DNA of 64,000 nucleotides. Origin: Lytechinus variegatus (lineage: Eukaryota > Echinodermata > Echinoidea > Temnopleuroida > Toxopneustidae). The stretch is taken from the NCBI RefSeq assembly GCF_018143015.1, contig NC_054747.1:1549736-1613735 (forward strand). The letters run 5' to 3'. This document shows positions 21,501 through 30,110 of the stretch, piece after piece. The notes below the pieces were generated by a model that saw nothing but the letters and a program-made list of their open reading frames with translations, made no database searches and was not told where the DNA came from. The translations under genes and the position numbers were made by a program. Each line of letters starts with the position of its first letter. Position 1 is the first letter of the stretch.

Positions 21501-23868
21501 TATTTCTTAATTCCCAGGGCTTTTTCAAAATGTTAACTTTTTTGATGCGCACTGTATAAATTGACATAATTTTCAGTACTAAAACAATTGACAATAAATT
21601 ATTTAAAAGGAGTAGACAAATAATCGATACAAATGATACTAAACGTGTTGGCCTACACTGCAAAAACTCCGGTGTTGAATCTATATATGTCAACGCCAGA
21701 GAAGTATTGAAACAATACCAGTTTGGAATCAAACTGATGCTATTTTAAATACCAATTGGTGTTGTATAAATATCTATCTGGTGTTAGACCAAAACCAGAC
21801 TGGTGTTGTTTAAACACTTCTCTGGTGTGGACATATATAGATTACTGGCTCGTGTTAAATCAACACCGGATTTTTTGCAATGCACAGGATTCTATCTCTT
21901 TTATTTACCTCCAAGTTCTACTTCTGCACACCTAGTTTTATTGACTTCACATTCGACTTCAGAGAGAGCATCCCCGCAATTACCCGCATCGACTGTTTGG
22001 TATTTGAAAGAGCCACACGTGTAGCATTTGAGGGCATGACCTTAGAGAGAGAGAGAAAAAAAAGTCATTGGGGATTTAAAAAGCATATATAACAATAAAC
22101 TTGATTGACATATACACACACTTAAAGTATGATTCGTGAAAGAGCCGTGATGAAGTGGTTCTGACTCTCGCCTTGTAAACAGAGGGTCGTGTGTTCGATT
22201 CCCACCGCGGTCGAGCGTCCTTTGGCAAAGCGTTAATGCACACTTTGCCACTGTCGACCAAGGTGCTAAATGGGTTTTTCGGTATGATTCAAAAGATATT
22301 GTAGGTTTTAATTTGCCAGCGCCATAATGAGGCTGCGATGAATGCAAGGAATGCTCCCCAGGGAGTGGAAATTGTGCACTTTTCGTGCGGGATTTAAATG
22401 AATCCAATGAATCGTCCGCATTCTATCGTGTCTGGATTTGGAACATGTTCGAAGTTCAGATGCGACCAGTCACGACAACCTTGCGTTCGATCTATATAAA
22501 ACGAATGCAAATGCTCGCAAGACATCGTTTGAAATCGGGGGGAAAATATAGCAGGCTGCCACAATCTGACCGGGGATCAATCGTAAAAGGGATTTTAAGG
22601 TGGTTCAACTAGCAACGCTCATGTTAGGTCGCCGTCTCTGCTACGTCACAATGCACAAGTGCATCGTCCATGTTGGCATGAAATACGTCCCATTAAAAAT
22701 AAAAATATTTTTATGGATTACAATGCAGTATGTGCCATCCAAGATCAGATGTATCGAACAGGATAATGTATTGTCAAGTGACCTTATATGTTTAGAGGCA
22801 AATAACAAGTACAAGGTCTTTGCCGAAAATTTGCAAACCAGCATGAACAGCGGTTTTGGCCTAATTTTAGACCTGATGAATATTGCACTGTTTTCCAGCT
22901 TCAGAGACTACACTAATGTTTCGTTTCAGAAATTTTGGCCAAAGACTTTTTCGCTGATTCGCGGGTATATGCATCTTTCTTTCTTGTTCAATATCCATTG
23001 TGATTACTAGCTCGCTGCTCGTATATGCACTCAGATGTGACCACCCCGTCCTGATAGAAAATGGTATAGATTCGTATAGATAGCAGCAATTTGGTTTTCG
23101 AATAGACCGCAGCGCATGAATTAATTATTAATCAATTTTTTCACATATCCAGTTTTACACGATTTGCCCCACGAGTGTTTTTATGAAGTAATTTATGTAA
23201 TCTATTATTATATTATAATGAAGTAACTAATGATTTTTTATAGCCCAAATGATTTGATTATAAAATCATAATAATGCAACTAATAAAACACTCGTATGAA
23301 CTTCAGAGGATACAAAACTCGCTAATAATTTAAACGTTACAATAGGCAGGCTGGTATATCGGCGTATCCTGTGCCTGGGAGATACCGCACTAGGCACACA
23401 ATCCGTCGGCATATGTGTTCCAACTCCGGCGGATTCAGTACCAATTTTACTTTCGGCAGATATCGTTCTTGCAATCGTTTATGCACGTACCGTATGCACG
23501 TATACGTCACGTGGTACTTGGCCGCGCGCGATCTCTCAAACTACATCTGAGGGTGGGTGTGTGTGTATAAAAGTTCGTTTGTGTGGATGCGTGCGTGTGC
23601 GTGCAAAATCACACCGTTCGCAGGACATTTTGTTTAACCTTCCACCAGACGAGTGTGTTTAATCCAAATTTAATGTTAGAATTTGAAGTAAGCAAGACAC
23701 TCTGTGGTCAATGATCTTTTGTTGTTATAACATTTTAGATGATATTGGATTTCTTTGAAGAACCTTTTTAATATTCAACCGATCAAATATGAAGCATGTT
23801 CAGCGATGCAACTTACCTATTTCAAAACAAAGGCAGGAAAGGAGGAATAGTCCAATGAAATATTTCAT
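18270..23868 (-). CDS. Ly6/uPAR-family GPI-anchored three-finger protein (complete, 3 exons)
   Basis: Joining 23,868-23,817, 22,040-21,909 and 18,589-18,270 gives one continuous frame of 167 residues, both introns phase 1. The product has a signal peptide (MKYFIGLFLLSCLCFEIG), the Ly6 opening ALKCYTCG, ten ectodomain cysteines, the terminal signature ACTCSEDNCNSAG and a hydrophobic tail (ASVAIVCASLVMSTLVGFL) typical of GPI attachment, probably near the NSAG residues. One N-glycosylation site is visible (NKT). Family members sit on the outer cell surface and act as receptors, ligands or modulators. The exon plan (signal / half finger / half finger plus anchor) is the usual one. The ligand cannot be told from sequence. 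A snake-toxin-like secreted role is unlikely given the anchor. Confidence 0.88.
18798..20100. mobile_element. hAT-like end plus GCGAGCGCGAAGCGC repeats
   Basis: Starts CAGTGGCGTATCGTGGGTCA, a hAT-style terminus, and then carries four copies of a unit with ATCTCAC.AATCAAAT and GCGAGCGCGAAGCGCAAACTGA (18,945; 19,570; 19,790; 19,910). No matching right end was found. The family A MITE at 19,005-19,529 is nested inside the first unit. Confidence 0.55.
19005..19529. mobile_element. MITE-like family A, copy 2
   Basis: Ends TTTTAAAAGGTCAAGTCCAG and TGGACTTGTCCTTTAAAA form inverted termini. Internal landmarks (GATGATGTCCCTCACTTAC, GTGAGTGGATGACGTCATCA) match copies at 6,272 and 58,268. This is the clearest copy for defining both ends. 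Confidence 0.8.
20283..20452 (+). mobile_element. tRNA-derived SINE, second family
   Basis: B box GGGTTCGAGTCCC, then a body with CCTTCGGCAAGAAATGTATC and GACCCGGTAGGATTTATTCC. The layout matches 22,141-22,398 (tRNA-like head, TTTGGCAAAGCGTTAATGCA body). The A-box half is weak. Lies in Ly6 intron 2. Confidence 0.7.
20548..21554. mobile_element. 1.0-kb TIR element, copy 1 (TA target sites)
   Basis: Left end CAGTGCGTATCAAAAAAAAA and right end AACTTTTTTGATGCGCACTG, both flanked by TA. The whole element is the inverse of the one at 40,989-41,964: its start (TTATACATTTGTAATATCC) appears at the end of that copy and vice versa. Frames inside, including 20,457-20,894 on the minus strand, carry no transposase motif. 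Nonautonomous, Tc1/mariner-like by ends. Confidence 0.85.
21654..21884. mobile_element. MITE with ACTGCAAAAA..CCGGTGTTG ends
   Basis: Left TACACTGCAAAAACTCCGGT and right ACCGGATTTTTTGCAATGCA are inverted, and the interior is also palindromic (ACACCAG/CTGGTGT motifs repeated). Ends 24 bp from the Ly6 exon 2 donor. Confidence 0.8.
21909..22040 (-). CDS. Ly6 gene exon 2: N-terminal half of the three-finger domain
   Basis: Acceptor TCTCTCTCTAAG, then HALKCYTCGSFKYQTVDAG and three further cysteines (GNCGD, VECEV, TRCAE), ending at donor G|GTAAAT. 132 nt, phase 1 at both ends. A 231-bp MITE (21,654-21,884) lies only 24 bp beyond the donor. Confidence 0.88.
22141..22398 (+). mobile_element. tRNA-derived SINE in Ly6 intron 1
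   Basis: tRNA-like head AGCCGTGATGAAGTGGTTCT with a B box TGTTCGATTCCC, then TCCTTTGGCAAAGCGTTAAT. It is the same family as 20,283-20,452. Confidence 0.75.
22399..23816. other. Ly6 intron 1, remaining part
   Basis: Holds a plus-strand open frame of 136 codons (22,600-23,010) without a recognised domain. A plus-strand TATAAAA (23,566) lies after an E-box-like CACGTG (23,508). Nothing firm. Confidence 0.4.
23817..23868 (-). CDS. Ly6 gene exon 1: start codon and signal peptide
   Basis: ATG at 23,868-23,866 starts 17 codons of Lys-led hydrophobic sequence and ends at a strong donor G|GTAAGTTG (phase 1). This is the only nearby frame that joins exon 2 in phase and supplies a signal peptide, which is why this start was chosen. 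Confidence 0.82.
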
Positions 23869-23963
23869 GGCTAAAAAAAAGGAGGAGAAAAAAGAAGCAT
23901 ATCAGTAAATGTAATCAAACGATAGGTTCGTCTATGCTGGTAGTTCGAAGTTCCATTATGATA

Positions 23964-24161
23964 TACACTCTAAAAAAAATTGACTCAATATAGGGTAAAA
24001 TGGGAACATGTATGTTGGTTGGATAAACCCAATATTTTGTAAATTTTACACAATGTTGCGTTGAAATAGCCAAATACGGGGTAAAATTATACCGAGGAAA
24101 CATGCATGTTCCCTTCCCACCCAATATAGGGTAAATTTTTACACACTGTTTTTAGAGTGTA
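23964..24161. mobile_element. MITE with TACACTCTAAAAA ends, TATAGGGTAAA interior
   Basis: Left TACACTCTAAAAAAAATTGA and right CTGTTTTTAGAGTGTA are inverted; CAATATAGGGTAAAAT recurs inverted inside. It lies about 100 bp upstream of the Ly6 start codon, so it is inside or next to the putative promoter. Confidence 0.85.
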
Positions 24162-25903
24162 GTTGTTACATATTTAGTGAGATATGCAACAAATTTGATG
24201 CCTTTGTTATAAACTGTATTCTTAAAAAAATGTCTATAAAGCAATTTTTGGTCAATTAGCGCGTCAAGGCATGTATACAGTTGGGTAAGTACATTTTAAA
24301 AGCAATATGCTGATACGTTCAAAGTAGAAATACTACAAGAAAAAAAATCAGGCAGTGTTAATTTGTGTTCTTTTCATAGAATGTTTGCAATCTTCTATAT
24401 CAGACAAACAATATTTTCATTTCCTCACTTTAGAAAGCGTGTTGGGAGGTGACCCTGAGTTACATTTCTGTTGGAATAAACAGTTTATCATTGAAAAGAA
24501 CACGGAGTAGCGAAACAGTGGGGCAAATAAATGGGTGAGCTACACTTTCGGCGATAATAAAATAAAAGACACGAAAGAATCATCTCTGTTGATCAAATAA
24601 ACTCTAAAATTAATCAAAGTAGATAACCAAATTCACATTCAATTTAGCAACCTCCCTCACGCACATAAACGTGTTTATGAATCAAACCAAATGAATACTG
24701 TTTTTTTTACATGTCTCCCATTAATATCTAAGTACATGCATACTCAGTTCTCCAGATGTCCGTCTGGCGTCATTATACCTCAGTCATATTACTTAAATAT
24801 AAATTCCAGTTCTGGTAACGATGACTTTTTTACAGAATCTAATATAATGACCACCCAAGAGTCTGTTTGTATGAATAAAAAAATATGTGCCAAAGGATTC
24901 TGGAAGAAATTGTGTAATTGCTGAGAAATAAGCAAAATAAGCGTGGATTCGGTCACTTCGGTTGGGTCTTTATTTCAGCAATAATAATAAAATGTCCACG
25001 TGTGCCTATTTGTGCTGGCGATCTTCAGTGTGATCGTATTTCAGCTTAGATTTTATGATTTCACGAAGTTCAGTTTATGTAACTTACCAGATCTAGATCC
25101 ACGATGATATAATCATACTTAACCTTGGTTTTACAGACATTTTTACGAAATTAGTATTTTACTGCAGCTACTATCATTTAGCTTTAAATTTGCACATTAC
25201 ATAATGCTCTGCATCTCACTTTCGCAATAGGTATATATTTATAAATTTAAGTATATACAATAGAAAAGACCTAGTTTCTCAAAAACAATTTCCGTTTGTA
25301 TCAGCGGTTGTCCTCGCTCTGCAAAATGATTTCAAACACTTTCTATCGTAGTGTATATATCCATGTATTTCTACCTAAGATCCTAGTTGTTAAATGTAAG
25401 TACCCACCTGATTCTTGAAAAACTGCTCCCTTAAAAGAAAACAAGAAATGAAAGAAATTCACGACAAGTGGTGGTTGAATCTTATCCCGTTAATGCAAAT
25501 GACATTGTAATAATTATGCTTTCACCTTAAATACAAGACACGCAGTTATAAAAAAGTCTTTGTTATTCGGGCAGAATACTAACCAATGGAAATGCTCGAC
25601 TCTTGTCAATAAAGGTTTGGAATGTTAGCAGTGTGTCACGGCTATTTTTAGAACCAGCATCTATGACTTATTAAAAATCGACATGACATACTAGAAAGCA
25701 TGCAATTTCATCTTCAAAATCGAATTTATTTTACTTAACCCCCCCCCCCCCCCCCGCTCTTGTTATCAATGCTTTAAAGTATATTATTCATGTGATAAAT
25801 TGATTTAATCTAATTGTACGATATTATACACCGATATATTATTGATATGAAGAGTTTTATTTCTAAATATCGGGAAAAAGGAATTGCTTAACTGTAAAAT
25901 ATG
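24162..25903. other. Upstream flank of the Ly6 gene, noncoding
   Basis: A plus-strand ORF of 77 codons (24,691-24,924) ends in a Lys/Cys-rich segment, discussed in findings. A C run lies at 25,739-25,755. Nothing else is seen. Confidence 0.4.
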
Positions 25904-26127
25904 GTACACTCTTAAAACAAATCAGTCAAATTGACTACACCAGTAGTCAGCTGGGAGCAACTGATATGGCAATCACTGATATTCACATTTCTGATATATA
26001 TTCTAGTCAGAAATAACTCTTTTCTAGCAAATATGACTAGAAAACAGTCAAATATGACTAGAATAACAGTTGCACCCAGCTGACCCTATTAACTAGTCAT
26101 TTTTGACTGATTTGTTTTTAGAGTGTA
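25904..26127. mobile_element. MITE with TACACTCTTAAAACAAATCAGT ends
   Basis: Left end ACACTCTTAAAACAAATCAG and right CTGATTTGTTTTTAGAGTGT are inverted. Inner motifs GACTAGAA and CAGCTGG..GCAACTG are palindromically arranged. 224 bp, noncoding. Confidence 0.85.
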
Positions 26128-26399
26128 GTTGCATGAAACGATTGTTTCAAGACAATGTATTTCAAATAAAGTTTAATGGTCAGAGCATTATTATTAATCT
26201 ACATCTGGTGCATTAATGTGAATCGATGAAATCTAAGTTAAACTTATTTGTACTTTTTCATATCTTAGGTTTTACGATTCATGAATCTTGTATTAGTTAC
26301 GATGCATTTAGCGCTACTTAAAAACTGATTATAGTATGATTTTCATATGTAACCTTAAAGTAATGATCGTTTACTTAACCTGTTTTAAAATTATTTTCG

Positions 26400-26693
26400 T
26401 CATATTTTGCGTAAATGGTTTTTCATGGCAAACTTATTTGTTTTTGTCTTTTAATATATTAATTTTTACAATTCTTCGTGTAAATTTAGTTGTCTAGACT
26501 TAATTGATGTAGTTTGTAGATTTCTATAGGTGTTTTTCATAGATGTACATTGTTGTCAATTACTGATGTAAGGACCCCATTGGAAATAAGCCATCTCGGC
26601 TTTTATGGGCAATCCTGTCAAGGTATACACCACTGTTCATATTTTCATGTACTTGTTCATAGTTACCTGACAAATAAAATCAATCAATCAATC
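26400..26693 (+). mobile_element. CR1-type LINE 3' end with (AATC)n tail
   Basis: Contains GGACCCCATTGGAAATAAGC and TCTCGGCTTTTATGGGCAAT, then AATAAAATCAATCAATCAATC. This 3' UTR and octamer-like tail is typical of CR1 LINEs. The coding part is absent or decayed beyond recognition. Confidence 0.75.
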
Positions 26694-27605
26694 GACGAGA
26701 ACTCAGATCTAGCCATGTTTATCAGATGACGTGTATTCATCCTGGATTATGATCAGTTGACACGATGAAGACAAAGATATTTTCATCATCTCATCATCTT
26801 TTTAAGGATGATAGGTATGACTAGATGATTATATTTGAAAATCTGGGTGGCATCTATAGACTCCTACAATATTGCAATATGAAATGCTAGAGTGAATGAA
26901 TGATTTGTAAATTAGAAACTTTAATACGAAGTGGAATAATCGAGACTATGGGATTCAATACCATCTGACACAAAAGATCTTTGCCTTCTTGGAACTTCCA
27001 TGTACACTATCCTCAAAGCTATCCGGAATTAAACCTTTAGTCTCCCTCCTCTTGAGAATGCATCCATATTTTCCTTCGTTAAATGAGGGGATATAATAAA
27101 GTCTATAGTCAGAGATTATTATTTTTATGAAGAATCTGCCATTTCCCCTTTTGGGAGTTTTGTTATAAAGCATGAATTTATTAGTAATGCATGAATTTTC
27201 GTATGTCACTGGTGCATGTTAAATCCGAAAGGTCTTAGTGGGTCACCTAGGTCCCTTTTGCCCAGTCCATGATGTAAAACTGACCTTTACTCAAAAGTTC
27301 ATCGAGATCCATTTTTAAGAAAACTATTGGGATCAGAAGAAAATGATTAAGGGCCTTTGTAGGTTTTACCAAATCCTACCTATCCCGCGCTGCCCTAAAA
27401 AAAACTTTTCTAACAGCAGGTCAAAGCGATGTATTCACTTTAAATGCTATGATATACTTAACTGCCATTCAATATTTTTTTAAGCTAGTAGGCAGGCCTT
27501 GTTGACCGGTTTTCGTTTTCTTGTAATATTATGATTTGCAAGTAATTTATTAGAGACTGTGCCTGTATGATTAATGTATAATCTATGTACAGTTATATAT
27601 ATTTA
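26694..27605. other. Unassigned noncoding DNA
   Basis: A minus-strand frame of 84 codons (26,955-27,209) may be a retroelement fragment but has no clear motif. Nothing else is supported. Confidence 0.4.
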
Positions 27606-28396
27606 CAGTGCGTCCCAGAAAAAAAACGAAACCGAGATTTAGCGATGATTTATCGTAACTTCATCAGAAATACAATAGACCAATGACCTACCAATGTAAA
27701 GCTTAGATTCTCCTCTTTCATGTGATATTACTTAGATTATTTGTCATTTACGCATGAGTGAGCAAAAACAATTTGAAGAAAGGATACCAAAAGCTCATTT
27801 GGCGGGGGGTATCTGAATTTCAAAAAGAAAATCACATGACTAAAAAGTTCAATATCTGCTCTTTAGTTTGATACCATAATCACAAAAATGGTCAAATAGT
27901 AAAGTTATGATCCCTTGAAACAATGCTTGTAATTTCCATAATTTCATTAAATAAACGTGTTTTCACAGATTTCCAATTGAAGCTATCGCACGGTAACAAA
28001 AAACTAAGTGCATGGCTGATCGTCAACAAACGGAGTGTCGAGTGAGTTTGAACGCTAGCATGTAAAACCTCTTCATTTTTATGAAATTACTGAAATTCAA
28101 GCCTTATTTCATATAACCCGAACCTTGTTATTTCTTTACCATTTTCTGTAAATGAGGTATCAAATTAAAGAGCAGATATTGAAATTTATAAAACCCAGAT
28201 ATGGCCCGCCAAGTGACTTTTTGGTATCCCCTTTTCAAATTGTTTTTGCTCACTCATGCGTGAATGAAAAATAATCTCAGTAATTTCACATGAAAGAGGA
28301 GATGTTAAGCTTTAAAATTGTAGGCCATTTGTCTATTGTATTTGTGATTAAGTTATGATAAACCATCGATAAATCTCGGTTTCGTGGGACGCACTG
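27606..28396. mobile_element. 791-bp TIR element with ~250-bp arms (TA target sites)
   Basis: Ends CAGTGCGTCCCAGAAAAAAA and TTTCGTGGGACGCACTG are flanked by TA. The arms stay complementary well inward: CTCACTCATGCGTGAATGA on the right against CATTTACGCATGAGTGAGC on the left. Noncoding. The terminal CAGTGCGT is shared with 20,548-21,554 and resembles 12,143-13,957. Confidence 0.88.
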
Positions 28397-28470
28397 TATA
28401 TATACGTATACATATATATGTGTGTGTGTGTGTATATATATATATGTGTGTTTGTGTGTATGAGGGAGTG
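28397..28470. repeat. (TA)n/(TG)n compound microsatellite
   Basis: Alternating TATATA and TGTGTG tracts directly follow the TIR element. Confidence 0.9.
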
Positions 28471-28853
28471 TGTGTGATTGTGCGAAGAGTAGAGTAGACA
28501 TCAAGGATGAAGCAAAGTATACCCTATGTTGTAAAGCTTTCGGTTCCTGGCCTCTTTCAGTTTTTATTTGCTAAACAATAATGATGGACGCGGGCGCGAA
28601 AGGACGCGCTTTGTAGCTCCTCCAGGAATTTAGACTGTTGTGCTCAATATTTTGGAAAAATGTAACCTTTTGCACTTTGGACCATACTATATGGAATAAT
28701 CCACATCAGTCTACCAATACTGCTGACTACGCTGGACCCTTTGGAGCAAGGTATGACTATCTCATTATACTGATTTTATTGTTTCAAATTAACGTCTTCT
28801 GATCGAGAAACTCACAATGAAAAGCAAATCAGCTGCGAAGGGATACAACGAGG

Positions 28854-29750
28854 TTGCTGCTACAAAAGGCCCGAGCGGCCCGGGGCGAAACCATGACGCC
28901 ACGCCTGCCGGAGCTATGCAAGCCTCGCCAACGCGCAAGCATCATGAGCAAAGATCTAGTGCGCGTTCCCGATCCCCGACGAGGTCAACAAACTCTCGAT
29001 TCAGTGATGACGGAGGCGAAGAAGGGTCTGCTGCATGCGTATGAGGTACCAGGCGTAGAAGAAGGGTTGGAGGTGGCTATCAAAAAAGCTCTGCAAGTTA
29101 TTCTTCTAGAAGAATCGTTCGTAAAGAACCTAATCAGCTCCATAAAATCTGTTCTTGTGAAGGAAATTGAATCAGCAGTTTCTGATCATGTTGAGTCCAT
29201 CTTATTCGAGAATGCAAATCTTCAGGAGGAAGTTGGTCGTCTAAAAAACAGAGTCGAGTCGCTAGAAGCTGCAGCTGATGAGGCGGAGCAGTATTCACGC
29301 CGCAATTGCCTGATTTTCAGTGGTATTGCTGAATCTGCAAACGAAGATACTGATGCCAAGATCATAGAGGTGTGCCAGAGGAATCTGGGTGTTACAGTGA
29401 AACAAGAGGACATCGATCGTTCTCACCGCCTTTCCAGCCATGCTGCGCTTGAGAACAAGCAGAAGGAGCCACGTAAGCCCCGGAATATCATCATCAAATT
29501 TTCCAACTACAGGGCAAGAGAGGCTGTATATGCATCTAGGGCTAAGCTGAAAGGCCTTTCAATTTACATCAATGAAAATCTAACACGAAAGCGATCTCAG
29601 CTGTTCTGGCAAGTGAAGAAGGGAAACCTCCCGCAAGTCCACAAAGTCTGGACTCAAGACGGAAGGATAACAGCGATAAATAAGAGTGGGAAAAGAGTTG
29701 CTCTTTCAAGTGTAAAGGACCTCGGAAAACTTGATCAATTGAAAGAATGA
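28854..29750 (+). CDS. LINE ORF1 protein (coiled coil plus RNA-binding domain)
   Basis: 298 codons. Residues about 70-140 are rich in heptad-like Leu/Val/Ile and charged residues (ENANLQEEVGRLKNRVESLE), consistent with a coiled coil. Then EQYSRRNCLIFSGI, DRSHRL and PRNIIIKFSNYRAREAVY form an RRM-like core as in L1-type ORF1 proteins, and a C-terminal domain follows (IYINENLTRKRSQLFW). Family proteins trimerise, bind element RNA and chaperone reverse transcription. The true start may be upstream at 28,817 in another frame, whose Ser/Arg-rich peptide could be the original N-terminus after a frameshift. I cannot decide between the two. Confidence 0.8.
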   Translation: MLLQKARAARGETMTPRLPELCKPRQRASIMSKDLVRVPDPRRGQQTLDSVMTEAKKGLLHAYEVPGVEEGLEVAIKKALQVILLEESFVKNLISSIKSVLVKEIESAVSDHVESILFENANLQEEVGRLKNRVESLEAAADEAEQYSRRNCLIFSGIAESANEDTDAKIIEVCQRNLGVTVKQEDIDRSHRLSSHAALENKQKEPRKPRNIIIKFSNYRAREAVYASRAKLKGLSIYINENLTRKRSQLFWQVKKGNLPQVHKVWTQDGRITAINKSGKRVALSSVKDLGKLDQLKE

Positions 29751-30110
29751 GACAATCTCAATCAAATTCACTGAACTGTAAAACTTGGTCTGCTTGAGCA
29801 CACAGGCGTTCCTGTTTACCATTTGCTTTTAAATTGCACTATTAAATGTACGATTTGTTTTTAATAAGGTTATTTACTAGTACCTGGTTATTATTCTATT
29901 GTATATTTGTATAAAATTACATTCATAACTTACGCGTAATACTTTTCACTTGTTTTGAAATGTGTCAATTTACATTTTATTGTTATTGTTGCTGTTGCTA
30001 TTTTGCACATATTCGTTTTGCTATATATTTGATTATTAAAATGTTAAATGTATATAAATTGCTTAGAGTGCTGGAAGTAAAATATGAACCTAATTTCAAC
30101 ATAAGTTTTA

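Noticed and set aside
22600..23010. 136-codon plus-strand ORF as a gene
   Set aside because: No domain, no promoter or splice context. It lies in a Ly6 intron, antisense. Kept only as a note.
23560..23580. TATA box with E-box as a promoter
   Set aside because: It points along the plus strand away from the Ly6 gene, and no plus-strand gene follows.
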